DNA of 64,000 bases from Litoribacter ruber (GTDB lineage: Bacteria; Bacteroidota; Bacteroidia; Cytophagales; Cyclobacteriaceae): assembly GCF_018500185.1 (NCBI RefSeq), contig NZ_JAHBGI010000001.1:248001-312000 (forward strand), given 5' to 3'. A program made the position numbers and the translations under genes. The first letter of the stretch is position 1. Every line of letters begins with the position of its first letter. Below are positions 8,339 to 16,788 of this stretch, piece after piece. The notes beneath the pieces were generated by a model. It ran no database searches. It was given only the letters and a program-made list of their open reading frames with translations, and was not told the DNA's origin.

Positions 8339-9022
8339 ATGAATACGATTAAACCATTGTACATTCTTCTTATTTATCTATTCACGATTCCTGGATGTGG
8401 ACCGCAGGAGCAGCAATCTCAGCAGGGAGAGGTTACCACCTCTGCTGTGGAAAGGACGATCAAGGAAGAGCGGAAAACCATTCTTTTCTTTGGTAATAGT
8501 CTTACTGCAGGGTATGGTATCGATGAGGATGAGGCCTTTCCAGGCCTTATCCAAAATAAGATCGATAGCCTTGAATTGCCATATAAAGTAATCAACGGTG
8601 GCTTGAGCGGGGAAACCTCCGCAAGTGGAATCAATAGGCTTGAATGGTTTCTGGAGGAAGAGCCATCTATTTTTGTATTGGAACTTGGGGGAAATGATGG
8701 TCTGAGGGGAATAGCAGTCGAAGAAACCCGCAAAAACCTGGAAACCATGATTGAGATGGTCAGGAAAAAATATCCCGATACCCGGATTCTTCTGGCAGGA
8801 ATGCAAATCCCCCCAAATATGGGCAGGGAATATGCGGCAAACTTTGAGCTGATGTATAAAGAGATTGCCGTTGAGAAAAACGTCAAACTTATTCCCTTTT
8901 TGCTGGAGGGGGTCGGTGGAGTGAGGGGCCTCAACCTTCCCGATGGCATACACCCTACCGAAGAAGGCCACCGGATAGTGGCCGAAACGGTATGGGAATA
9001 TCTAGAACCCATGATAAATTAA
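8339..9022 (+). CDS. TesA-like SGNH esterase, lipoprotein
   Basis: SGNH/GDSL hydrolase of 227 residues in the TesA/arylesterase group. Block I is FFGNSLTAGYG (nucleophile Ser), block II INGGLSGET (oxyanion Gly), block III ELGGNDGLRG (oxyanion Asn) and block V DGIHPTEEGH (catalytic Asp and His), so the active site is complete. I chose the ATG at 8339 because it gives a proper lipoprotein signal ending in FTIPGC with Cys as the lipidation site; E. coli TesA is soluble, so lipidation is a local variation. Its divergent placement against the YbbA/YbbP-like transporter is the same as in E. coli. Likely reaction: hydrolysis of lysophospholipid, acyl ester or aryl ester in the periplasm. Confidence 0.9.
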   Translation: MNTIKPLYILLIYLFTIPGCGPQEQQSQQGEVTTSAVERTIKEERKTILFFGNSLTAGYGIDEDEAFPGLIQNKIDSLELPYKVINGGLSGETSASGINRLEWFLEEEPSIFVLELGGNDGLRGIAVEETRKNLETMIEMVRKKYPDTRILLAGMQIPPNMGREYAANFELMYKEIAVEKNVKLIPFLLEGVGGVRGLNLPDGIHPTEEGHRIVAETVWEYLEPMIN

Positions 9023-9044
9023 GCGACATAAGTCGCTTTTTTTT
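9021..9044 (+). terminator. Rho-independent terminator after the TesA-like gene
   Basis: AAGCGAC / GTCGCTT arms with an ATAA loop are followed by a run of eight T. It starts on the last bases of the stop codon. Confidence 0.85.
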
Positions 9045-9103
9045 GCTTAATATTGGTTTTGTAAAGTATTGATTATCAATTAATATGGTGGATTTTATTG
9101 GAA

Positions 9104-9145
9104 TTACTCAATGCATTGAGTAAATTTACTCAGTATATTGAGTAA
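9104..9145. repeat. Tandem palindromes upstream of the DUF4143 gene
   Basis: Two units of TTACTCA-N6-TGAGTAA lie at 9104-9123 and 9126-9145, exactly 22 bases apart (start to start). The first, TTACTCAATGCATTGAGTAA, is a perfect 20-base palindrome. The second ends seven bases before the gene's ATG. The same pair recurs after the gene at 10371-10412. Confidence 0.9.
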
Positions 9146-9152
9146 TTGTGTT

Positions 9153-10349
9153 ATGGTTTATCAAAGGGTAGAAAAAAAGCTCATTCAGAGCAGGTTGGAA
9201 AATGAGCCTAGAAGGTTCATTCAGGTAATCTATGGACCTAGACAAGTGGGCAAAACCACCTTGGTAAGGCAAATTCTGAAAGATTTGGACTGCCCTCACA
9301 GCATGGTGGCTGCTGATGCGGTGCCGGCAGGCGATAAAGTCTGGATAGCTCAGCAATGGGAGAGCGCGAGGGTAAAGTATAAGTCCAATAGAGCCAAGCC
9401 CTACCTGCTCATCATAGATGAGGTGCAGAAAATAGATAACTGGAGTGAACAAATCAAGGCAGAGTGGGACAAGGATACCTTCGAGGAGCTGGATATCCGA
9501 GTAGTCCTGTTGGGCTCATCGAGGTTGATGCTGCAGCAGGGACTTACTGAGTCATTGGCGGGGAGATTTGAGGCTACCTATCTAGGGCACTGGTCTTATA
9601 AGGAAATGAAAGAAGCTTTTGGGTTATCTCCAGAGGAGTTCGTATGGTTTGGAGGGTATCCGGGTGCGATTTCTTTAAAAGACAACGAGGATCGGTGGAA
9701 GGACTATATCAAGGACTCTTTGTTGGAGACCAGTATTTCCAAAGATATTCTGATGCTGACCAGGGTTGACAAGCCTGCTTTGATGAAGCGGCTGTTCGAG
9801 CTGGGGGCGATGTATTCTGGGCAGGTGTTGAGTTACACCAAGGTGATGGGGCAGTTGGCAGATGCGGGAAATACCACTACGTTGGCAAACTACCTTGAAT
9901 TGCTCCATGCGGCCGGTCTGTTGGGTGGCTTGGAGAAATTCAGTCCCAATGCGGTACGGAAAAGAGCCTCCAGTCCAAAGTTCATGGTTCACAATACGGC
10001 CATCATGTCCGGCATATCCAATGAGAGCCTGGAAACCCTGCTCGCCAACGGGAAAAACTGGGGGCGCTGGGTAGAGTCTGCCATAGGGGCCCACTTGATC
10101 AATCAGGCATTGAAGGAGAAGAAGCTTCATATTTACTATTGGCGAGAGGGAAATGATGAAGTTGATTTTGTAGTGGAATACAAAAAGCGTGTCATTGCCC
10201 TGGAAGTCAAAACCGGGAAGTCAGGCGCTTTGACTGGCCTAAATGCCTTTGCCAAGCAATTCAAACCCGAGAAATCCCTTCTAGTGGGCAACGGGGGGAT
10301 TACATGGCAGGAGTTTTTGGAGATGGACGTCATTGATCTATACAAGTGA
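9153..10349 (+). CDS. AAA+ ATPase with DUF4143 / PD-(D/E)XK C-terminus
   Basis: ATPase of 398 residues from the AAA_14/DUF4143 family. Walker A is GPRQVGKTT at about 29-37, Walker B LLIIDEVQ near 90, and a sensor-type GSSRLML follows. A winged-helix region and the DUF4143 C-terminus come next, with the nuclease-fold signature EVDFVVEY..ALEVKTG (Asp and ExK). I start it at the ATG at 9153 because a TTG at 9138 lies inside the upstream palindrome. The family is widespread in bacteria and archaea, often in multiple copies, and its function is not settled. The gene stands alone between terminator-bounded neighbours, and both flanks carry the same 43-base double palindrome, 37 of 43 bases identical. 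This suggests a self-contained unit that was inserted or that binds its own flanks. Confidence 0.9.
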   Translation: MVYQRVEKKLIQSRLENEPRRFIQVIYGPRQVGKTTLVRQILKDLDCPHSMVAADAVPAGDKVWIAQQWESARVKYKSNRAKPYLLIIDEVQKIDNWSEQIKAEWDKDTFEELDIRVVLLGSSRLMLQQGLTESLAGRFEATYLGHWSYKEMKEAFGLSPEEFVWFGGYPGAISLKDNEDRWKDYIKDSLLETSISKDILMLTRVDKPALMKRLFELGAMYSGQVLSYTKVMGQLADAGNTTTLANYLELLHAAGLLGGLEKFSPNAVRKRASSPKFMVHNTAIMSGISNESLETLLANGKNWGRWVESAIGAHLINQALKEKKLHIYYWREGNDEVDFVVEYKKRVIALEVKTGKSGALTGLNAFAKQFKPEKSLLVGNGGITWQEFLEMDVIDLYK

Positions 10350-10370
10350 GGTCCAAATCCTATTTCCAAA

Positions 10371-10412
10371 ATGCTCAATGTATTGAGTAATTTTACTCAG
10401 TGCATTGAGTAA
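10371..10412. repeat. Tandem palindromes downstream of the DUF4143 gene
   Basis: Units at 10371-10390 (ATGCTCA-N6-TGAGTAA) and 10393-10412 (TTACTCA-N6-TGAGTAA) repeat the upstream pair in the same orientation with the same 22-base spacing. A T-run follows, so the last palindrome might also act as a terminator. Confidence 0.88.
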
Positions 10413-10484
10413 TTTTTTTGTATTGGTTGTTCAAAGTAGGTTTTATCAAAACATTTTATTTAATTAGTTCAAAAATTATGAGCT

Positions 10485-11612
10485 ATGAAAGATTTTTTGG
10501 TAATTCTGCTGACCGTATGTATTCTAAGTGGTTGTGGAAATAACAGTCAAAATGAACATGTAGGATTTGAATTTGAATTGGAAGTTGTCGATTCAATCCA
10601 GGTTGGGGTAATGGAAAGCATTTCCGCTATTGATTTTAACTCAGACTTTGGGGCTATTTTTGGAATCCAGACCCAGACACTCACTACTTTCGGGTTTGAT
10701 GGAAGTATAATCAACTCCAAAACTTTCCCCCAAGATGGTCCGGGATCAGTAAGCTTTATTACTGATCTAAAGATACTAGAAGACGGCAAGCTTTTACTTT
10801 ATCCGTTTAATAGCCACAAATTGCCGCTTTTAAACAATGAGTTAGAGGTAGAAAAGTACTATGAAATGCCGTTCAAATCAGAATTGCAAGGTGCGGCATA
10901 TTTCCAGCGGATGTTTGCCCTGCACAATGATGATGTGTATCTTTTTTACCCTGGAAGGGACGGAGGTGTCCCATATTTGAATGATTTTTATAAAAACCAT
11001 AAAGTACTCGAAAAATTAAATCTAACTTCCGGATCTACTGAAGCTGTTTTTCAACTCCCAGATAATAGCAAGTACCTATCGGACCTGACTTACGAATATC
11101 CAACAGTTGCTGTATCCTCTAATGACGACTTGATTTATTTGGCTTTGGATACAGAGTCTCTTATCCATGTTTTTGATCCCAATGCGAAAGAGGAGTCTCT
11201 AGAAACATTGGATTTTGCACCCACAAAGTTTGTCCAGATGGAAGGTTCTAAAGAGGAGTTTGTTAGTTCTTACGGGAAGCAAATGAAGGGAGGGGTGAAA
11301 AATCTTTATGCGGTGCCCGGTGGGGTGGTTGTGTATTACTCAGAAGGTATAAATGAGGAAGTATATCAGCGGGAAGGCCTTCATGAGAGGGAAAATTGGT
11401 CTAGACGACCTGATTTTGATGGAAATATTTTGAAGATTTACCAGAAAGAAAACGGATGGTCCAATGAGATTGTCCTACCCCCGCACATGAGAGCAGTTTC
11501 AGGAATCAGCGATTTGTTTGAAGATTTTTGGGCGATGAGGTATGATGATTATTTGGGAGAGGAGCAGGATTATCTTACTTTCTACCGTTTGAAGTTAAAG
11601 CAAAAGCAGTAG
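10485..11612 (+). CDS. Lipoprotein, DUF4221-like / beta-propeller type
   Basis: Lipoprotein of 375 residues with signal MKDFLVILLTVCILSGC, lipidation Cys17. The rest is beta-rich and shows the spaced DxxxVYLFYPGRDGG, DDLIYLALDTE and VKNLYAVPGGVVVYY strands that mark propeller-like DUF4221 lipoproteins of Bacteroidota. I recognise the general type, not a function. It is probably anchored in the outer membrane or inner membrane facing the periplasm. Four other lipoproteins in this window share the overall pattern. It ends against the convergent sbcC gene with a shared terminator between. Confidence 0.65.
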   Translation: MKDFLVILLTVCILSGCGNNSQNEHVGFEFELEVVDSIQVGVMESISAIDFNSDFGAIFGIQTQTLTTFGFDGSIINSKTFPQDGPGSVSFITDLKILEDGKLLLYPFNSHKLPLLNNELEVEKYYEMPFKSELQGAAYFQRMFALHNDDVYLFYPGRDGGVPYLNDFYKNHKVLEKLNLTSGSTEAVFQLPDNSKYLSDLTYEYPTVAVSSNDDLIYLALDTESLIHVFDPNAKEESLETLDFAPTKFVQMEGSKEEFVSSYGKQMKGGVKNLYAVPGGVVVYYSEGINEEVYQREGLHERENWSRRPDFDGNILKIYQKENGWSNEIVLPPHMRAVSGISDLFEDFWAMRYDDYLGEEQDYLTFYRLKLKQKQ

Positions 11613-11622
11613 TTTCAGAAAT

Positions 11623-11667
11623 AAACCTGCCAGGTTTTCGAGGTTGACTATAAAACCTGGCAGGTTT
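11623..11667. terminator. Bidirectional terminator between lipoprotein and sbcC
   Basis: Arms AAACCTGCCAGGTTT (11623-11637) and AAACCTGGCAGGTTT (11653-11667) make a 15-bp stem with a 15-nt loop and flanking T/A runs. Each arm is also nearly self-complementary. Confidence 0.8.
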
Positions 11668-11671
11668 TTCA

Positions 11672-14600
11672 TCAATATGAGTACCTCACCACACTCCCTT
11701 TCTCCCCATCCAGCTCCACTTCGGCATAGACCCCTATCTCCTGCTGCAGTTCCTCCACGTGGGAGATGATGCCCACGATGCGGTTTTCGTGACGCAGGGA
11801 TTTGAGGGTTTCAAATACTACCCGCAGAGAGTTTTTGTCCAGGGAACCGAAACCTTCATCCAGGAAAAAGAAACTTTGATCCGCCCAGTTAAGGGATTTT
11901 ACCTTCTCTGCAAGCGACAGGGCCAGGCAAAGTGAAGCCTGGAAGGTCTGTCCACCGGAAAGTGTCTTGAGCAACCTTCTTTTTCCTCCATTCAAATGAT
12001 CCAAAACCCAGAAAGTGTTGTCGTTGTCGATTTCCAAGCTCAGGTTGTTCTTGGTCAGCTTCATGAAGCGTCGGTTGGCCGTATGGCTGAGTTCTTTGAG
12101 GTAGATGCTGCTGACATATTTTACAAAGCCACTGCCTTTGAATAGCCCCTCCAATTCCCTTAGATTACTTTCCCTTTTTTCTACCACATCCAAAGATTTG
12201 TTTAATCCGGCTTTTTCTTCCAGCTTTTGCTGGGTGGTCTCCATCTGATTTTGAGTCAGCGCTATTTCCTTTTTGAGTTGGTCAAAGGTCTCTTTGGACT
12301 GGCTTAATTCGGATGACAGTCGGGCAAACCACTCCTCCTCAAACCCGGTAACTTCTTTGTTCTGCACATAAGCTTCCAGCCTATCCTTGGTCAGGTGCCA
12401 TTGTCTTTCAAATTCATTGATTTGGGCCTCTAGCTTTTCCGTATCCAGCTGCTGATCAAGTATGGCCTTGAGTTCTTCCTCCAGCCCGAAACCCATTTCT
12501 TGCATTTTATTTTTTAGGGTTTCTTTTTGGGCCACCTGTTTTTCCTCGCAGCCTTTAAGCAATTCAGAAAACTGCTTCAAGTTGGCCAGGTTGGTGGATT
12601 GGCGTCCGCGGGAATCAATGAGGGCATCTTTGTTTCGGGTTATTTTCACCTCCAACTGATCGATGGCCTGTTGCACCTTGTCGATGGTGGTTTTGATCTG
12701 CTCATTGGTCTGGGCAAAGTACGGCTGGCAGAAATCTTTAAACTGTAGGTCATCTTTTTTGCTATTGATGGCTGATAGTTGGGAGCTGTATTCATTTTGA
12801 GCCTTTTGCAGCTTTTCTTGATTAGAGGAAGAATCTTCCCTCAACTTGCTGCAGTCCTGTCTCAATGCTTTTAGACTGCTTAAAAGCTTACTTTGCTTTT
12901 CCGTGGTCTTGTTGGCTTCCAAAAGGGCCTCTTGCACCTCGTGAACAGTTGAATATCCTTTTTCCGCCAGTTGGTGGTGAAGCTGCTTCTTTCGCTCTGA
13001 CAAGCCTGCAAGCTGTTTTTCCTTTTCCGATATCTTTTCTCCAAGGTCTTGGAGTGAAAAAAGAATCCTGTCCATGGAAGAGCCTTTTTGCCTGACTTGC
13101 TTAAGGAAGGTTTTGGCTTCCTTGATTTGACTTTCGTTGGTGGATAATTCTAAATTGTCAAAATCAGCGGGCAATGGCATGGGATGGCTTTCGGAGCCAC
13201 ACAGGGGGCATGGTTGCCCATCATGCAGGTGGCCGGCATAAGCGGTAAGGCTCTGCTGTTGCAAGAGTTTTTCCCTCAATACTTCCAGGTGGCGGATTTG
13301 GTTTTCGACGGTTTGAATCCAGTCTTCCAGGGTAGTTATTCCCTCTGGCATCGCTTTCCGAATGGCAATGGCTTGCTCATTTACCTCCGCCTGTTGCAGC
13401 TTGTTCTGCTGCAATTCCTTTTCCAGTTGGGTAATTTGCTTGATAAGCTCTTCCATTTCCCAAACCATGTTTTTCAGGTTGGCCAACTCGTTAGGATCTG
13501 GCGCTTGCAGGTTGTCGTATAGGCCTTCTTGCTCCTCAATTTGCTTGGTAAGTTGAGTGATTTTATCCTGACAATCCTGGATGGTGGGAGAAAGTTTTTC
13601 GATCAGCGCCTGGTTGGTCTTGGAATCAATTTCCAAGGCATTAATCTCCATGACTTTTTTCAGATCCCTGATTTTGGCCTCCCTTTCACCTTTCTTTTGA
13701 TACTCCTTTTGAAGGCTGGTTTCGGTTTCCAAAAGGGCACTGACCTCCTTCTCAAAATCATCCTTCCAGCGTTGGCAATCGGTCACACTTACCTTGTATT
13801 TCTCCAAATCTATCCTCAATTCCTCGAGTTGGGTAAAAAGAGGCTTGAAATGTAGGGTTGCTTTTTGGTACTGTTGAAGATTGGCTTTGGACCTTTCGAT
13901 GGCTGTGGAACGCGTTTGTAGTTCGTTCCATTTTTTTTGTATCTCCTTATATTCCTGATGTTTATCTTTAAGTTGCTTGGCATGGGAAAATTGTGCCTCC
14001 AGTTTTTCCAATTCACTGGCGCTGCCCTTCTCTTTTTCCTTGAGATTTTTGAGCAGGGTTGACTGTTCCTGCAGCTTCTCTTTGGTATAATCAGATAAAG
14101 TTTCCAGCTGGGTTTTGAGCTTCAGCTTTTGGGCATACACCTCCGAGAGCAAGGCCTTTGTCTGGGGTGAAAGTTCAAAACGGGAAAGGCCAAAGAGGTC
14201 CTTCATCATAGTCGCCCTGTCCTTTGGACCAAGCTCAATAAAATCCCTGAACTTGCCTTGGGGGATGATGACCGTTTGGCGGAAATGGTCCAGCTTCATA
14301 CCCAAGATATCCTCACCTCTTTCCTCTAGGGGTTCCCAAGAATCATTGGTTGCCCGGTAGAAAGTATGGGTGGCAGTTTTCACATCCTCCCAGTTGTTAC
14401 GGTTTCTTTTGGCCAAGTACTGGGCTTTGTAGCGAATGGCATTGTTTTTACCCGCCAGGAACTCAAATTCAATCGAGATTTTTTCGCTCTGTAGGTTGAC
14501 CATACTTGCCCTTTCTCCTTTAGGGGAAAGGCGCTCGGTTTGGCTGTAGAGTGCCAATAGGATGGCCTCCAAGATGGAGGATTTTCCGCTGCCCACTGCC

Positions 14601-14704
14601 CCAAAAATCCCGAAAAGGCCCGCTGAGGTCAGTTGGGTGAAATCTATGCTTTGCTTTTCCTTGTAGGAGTAAAGCCCTTCAATGTCTAATCTTACTGGAA
14701 TCAT
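11672..14704 (-). CDS. sbcC: SbcC nuclease ATPase subunit (SMC-like)
   Basis: Large coiled-coil ATPase of 1010 residues, the SbcC/Rad50 partner of SbcD. The N-terminal Walker A lies in GIFGAVGSGKSSILEAI, the long coiled coils span roughly 170-860, and the zinc hook CPLCGSESHP sits at about residue 499, at the midpoint as expected. The C-terminal signature LSGGQTFQASLCLALSLAE and Walker B FFFLDEGFGSLD complete the ATPase head. SbcCD cuts hairpins and DNA ends with protein blocks, in DNA repair and in removal of long palindromes. The gene's ATGA start overlaps the sbcD stop by four bases, so the subunits are co-translated. A palindrome-cleaving complex lies near several palindromic repeat elements, but I see no functional link. 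Confidence 0.95.
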   Translation of the reverse strand: MIPVRLDIEGLYSYKEKQSIDFTQLTSAGLFGIFGAVGSGKSSILEAILLALYSQTERLSPKGERASMVNLQSEKISIEFEFLAGKNNAIRYKAQYLAKRNRNNWEDVKTATHTFYRATNDSWEPLEERGEDILGMKLDHFRQTVIIPQGKFRDFIELGPKDRATMMKDLFGLSRFELSPQTKALLSEVYAQKLKLKTQLETLSDYTKEKLQEQSTLLKNLKEKEKGSASELEKLEAQFSHAKQLKDKHQEYKEIQKKWNELQTRSTAIERSKANLQQYQKATLHFKPLFTQLEELRIDLEKYKVSVTDCQRWKDDFEKEVSALLETETSLQKEYQKKGEREAKIRDLKKVMEINALEIDSKTNQALIEKLSPTIQDCQDKITQLTKQIEEQEGLYDNLQAPDPNELANLKNMVWEMEELIKQITQLEKELQQNKLQQAEVNEQAIAIRKAMPEGITTLEDWIQTVENQIRHLEVLREKLLQQQSLTAYAGHLHDGQPCPLCGSESHPMPLPADFDNLELSTNESQIKEAKTFLKQVRQKGSSMDRILFSLQDLGEKISEKEKQLAGLSERKKQLHHQLAEKGYSTVHEVQEALLEANKTTEKQSKLLSSLKALRQDCSKLREDSSSNQEKLQKAQNEYSSQLSAINSKKDDLQFKDFCQPYFAQTNEQIKTTIDKVQQAIDQLEVKITRNKDALIDSRGRQSTNLANLKQFSELLKGCEEKQVAQKETLKNKMQEMGFGLEEELKAILDQQLDTEKLEAQINEFERQWHLTKDRLEAYVQNKEVTGFEEEWFARLSSELSQSKETFDQLKKEIALTQNQMETTQQKLEEKAGLNKSLDVVEKRESNLRELEGLFKGSGFVKYVSSIYLKELSHTANRRFMKLTKNNLSLEIDNDNTFWVLDHLNGGKRRLLKTLSGGQTFQASLCLALSLAEKVKSLNWADQSFFFLDEGFGSLDKNSLRVVFETLKSLRHENRIVGIISHVEELQQEIGVYAEVELDGEKGSVVRYSY

Positions 14705-15930
14705 TCGCTTGGTGTTTGGCTGGTGATTTCCCTAAAAAGGGTCAAAAGTTCCTCGTTTGGCTCCATGCCTTTCTGGCTTTGGAAGTATTTGATAAAAAGC
14801 GTTTCCATATCTTCATTCAAATCTTCTGCCTGGAGTTCTCCGTTGGCGCTGCCAAAGCCGGCTTTCAGGTGGGGGATAAGGTTGACGATCCCCTCATGGG
14901 CCTGCATGATGGCTTTCCGCGTTTGGGCATCGATGGATTCTTCCGTGACGTAGGTCAGCTCCACGAAGCAGTATGGGTTCTCCTCGAGCCACTCCAAAGT
15001 GGCCTGCAGATCCTCAAACCTTTTTCTATAAAGCGGTTTGCCTTGCTTGAGCGTGATGGGGCGGTGATCCACATCTTTTCCCGGTTGCGCCTCTATTAGG
15101 ACCACTCTTTTATCCTGGTCTGCCTCGCTGAAGCTGTAGGCCAAGGGACTACTGCTGTACACTACCGGGAAAGGATCCTTTTGTACCGCATGGTAGCGGT
15201 GCAAATGACCCAAAGCTGCGTATTGGATTTGTGCAGGGATGTTTTTGGTATAAAGCGCCTGTGCTCCACCCACGTGGAGGATAGGACGCTCACTTTCGGG
15301 TTCGGGTTCCGGTTTTTCACCTTCCCTTATGAAGAAAAAATGCCCCATGAAAAGGTTGACCCCCTGGGAGTCGCAATGGCTGTCGGCCAGTTTTTGCCAC
15401 TTATCCTCCAAGACTTGACGAAGGGATTCTTCCTTGTCGCCGTCACCCAGAAACGTTTTCAACAACACCTCATTGGCGTAAGGCGCCATGATTACGCGTA
15501 CTGGAAAATCCAGGTGTGGAAACCTGACCTCAATGAAGCCTTCCTCGCTTTTGGTGATTTCTATGCCGTCTCCCACAGGGCCAGGGCGGACTATAGAGTC
15601 GTATTTGCTATAGAACACGATTCCCAATTCCCTAGCCAGCGGATCAGGTGCTTCGACAAACTGGGTACTGTCATGGTTGCCGGATATGGCGATGATCAGT
15701 CTTTTCCCATGGTTGGATAGTCGCTTCAATGTTTTGTATAGAAGCTCCACCGCCTCATGGTTGGGGTTGAAAGAATCGAAGATGTCTCCGGCCAACATGA
15801 CCAGGTCGATATTTTCGCTTTCTGCAATCTCGCAGATTTCCTCCAAAACGAGTTTTTGTTCCTCAATTCGGGGAAATTCTTGGAGCTTTTTCCCCAAATG
15901 CCAGTCGGCGGTGTGTAGTATTTTCAGCAT
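14701..15930 (-). CDS. sbcD: SbcD exonuclease subunit (Mre11-like)
   Basis: Calcineurin-like phosphoesterase of 409 residues, the nuclease subunit of SbcCD. The five phosphodiesterase motifs are visible: HTADWHLG, AGDIFDS, SGNHDS, the FMGHFF region and ALGHLHR, which supply the two-manganese site. I use the ATG at 15930 (MLKILHTADWHLG) rather than a TTG at 15942, which would only add four residues. The C-terminal capping domain reaches EEN..CFVELTY. It is first in the two-gene minus-strand operon with sbcC, overlapping by four bases. Confidence 0.95.
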   Translation of the reverse strand: MLKILHTADWHLGKKLQEFPRIEEQKLVLEEICEIAESENIDLVMLAGDIFDSFNPNHEAVELLYKTLKRLSNHGKRLIIAISGNHDSTQFVEAPDPLARELGIVFYSKYDSIVRPGPVGDGIEITKSEEGFIEVRFPHLDFPVRVIMAPYANEVLLKTFLGDGDKEESLRQVLEDKWQKLADSHCDSQGVNLFMGHFFFIREGEKPEPEPESERPILHVGGAQALYTKNIPAQIQYAALGHLHRYHAVQKDPFPVVYSSSPLAYSFSEADQDKRVVLIEAQPGKDVDHRPITLKQGKPLYRKRFEDLQATLEWLEENPYCFVELTYVTEESIDAQTRKAIMQAHEGIVNLIPHLKAGFGSANGELQAEDLNEDMETLFIKYFQSQKGMEPNEELLTLFREITSQTPSE

Positions 15931-16058
15931 GGTAAGCGTCAATGTAAAATGCGTAAAATCAAGGTTTGGGATTCAATTTAAGGCCTTATTTCGGTACCGG
16001 CAATATCCGTGACAAAAGTTGTCGCTCCGGTGGCATAAAAATTGAAAAAGGTTCCCCT

Positions 16059-16568
16059 ATGAAAAAAATTCTTTTCATAGGCTTTCTCATTTTCTTCTGT
16101 AAGTTTAACCTCGCTGAGGCACGTGTTCTTACTGAAGACGACTCTTTATTGGTGATCCAAAAAGGGGTGGCGAGTTTCTATGGGAAGAAGTTTCATCAGA
16201 GAAAAACGGCCAGCGGGGAGATTTTTGATATGCATGAGCTTACCGCGGCCCACAAGCACCTTCCCTTCGGTACCCGCCTGAGGGTGACAAACAATAAAAA
16301 TGGCAAGCAAGTGATCGTCAAAATCAATGATCGGCTGCCGCAAAATTCAAAAAGAGTAATTGACCTCTCCCGCGAGGCCGCCAGGCAGCTGGGCATGATC
16401 AATGATGGCGTAGTACCCGTTAGGATTGCGGTCTTAACCCGCCAAAAGATTGAGGAGCTGCAGGATTATTACGAAGAAATACCCAAAGACATCCGATTGA
16501 GAGCCCCACTTCAATCGGTCACCTACAGAAAAAACCCCGATATGCTTTTTACAATGAGCATAGATTAA
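16059..16568 (+). CDS. RlpA-like double-psi beta-barrel lytic transglycosylase
   Basis: Secreted protein of 169 residues. A signal peptide (MKKILFIGFLIFFCKFNLAEA) is followed by one RlpA/DPBB domain: GVASFYGKKFHQRKTASGE, then LTAAHKHLPFGTRLRVTN and VIVKINDRLP. The catalytic His and Asp of RlpA-type lytic transglycosylases correspond to AAHKHLPFG and INDR. I chose the ATG at 16059, which gives the clean signal peptide; an in-frame extension upstream lacks one. No SPOR domain is present. RlpA cuts denuded septal glycan, so a role in cell separation is plausible. It runs divergently from sbcD. Confidence 0.9.
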   Translation: MKKILFIGFLIFFCKFNLAEARVLTEDDSLLVIQKGVASFYGKKFHQRKTASGEIFDMHELTAAHKHLPFGTRLRVTNNKNGKQVIVKINDRLPQNSKRVIDLSREAARQLGMINDGVVPVRIAVLTRQKIEELQDYYEEIPKDIRLRAPLQSVTYRKNPDMLFTMSID

Positions 16569-16788
16569 AGTTCGAATTATATCCATTAAATATTTTTTAA
16601 AGCGCCTCTTTCCGTTTTCCAAACGAGTCAAAATATTGACTCTACTGGTTAATTGTAAAATTATTAGTTAAAAATTGGTTTGAAATTTATTTTTTGTAAG
16701 TTAGTGATTGGGCAAATCTTAATAATGTGTCTAAGCCGGGGACATTATCTACATTATAGTTTTATCTTTTTTATTTAAATAATTAATA

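Noticed and set aside
8378-9012. Two long open frames antisense to the TesA-like gene
   Set aside because: Both overlap a complete SGNH enzyme with all active-site blocks; they are shadows.
11672-15930. SbcCD as a specific partner of the palindromic repeats in the window
   Set aside because: SbcCD is a common housekeeping repair complex; nearness to palindromes is not evidence of a link.
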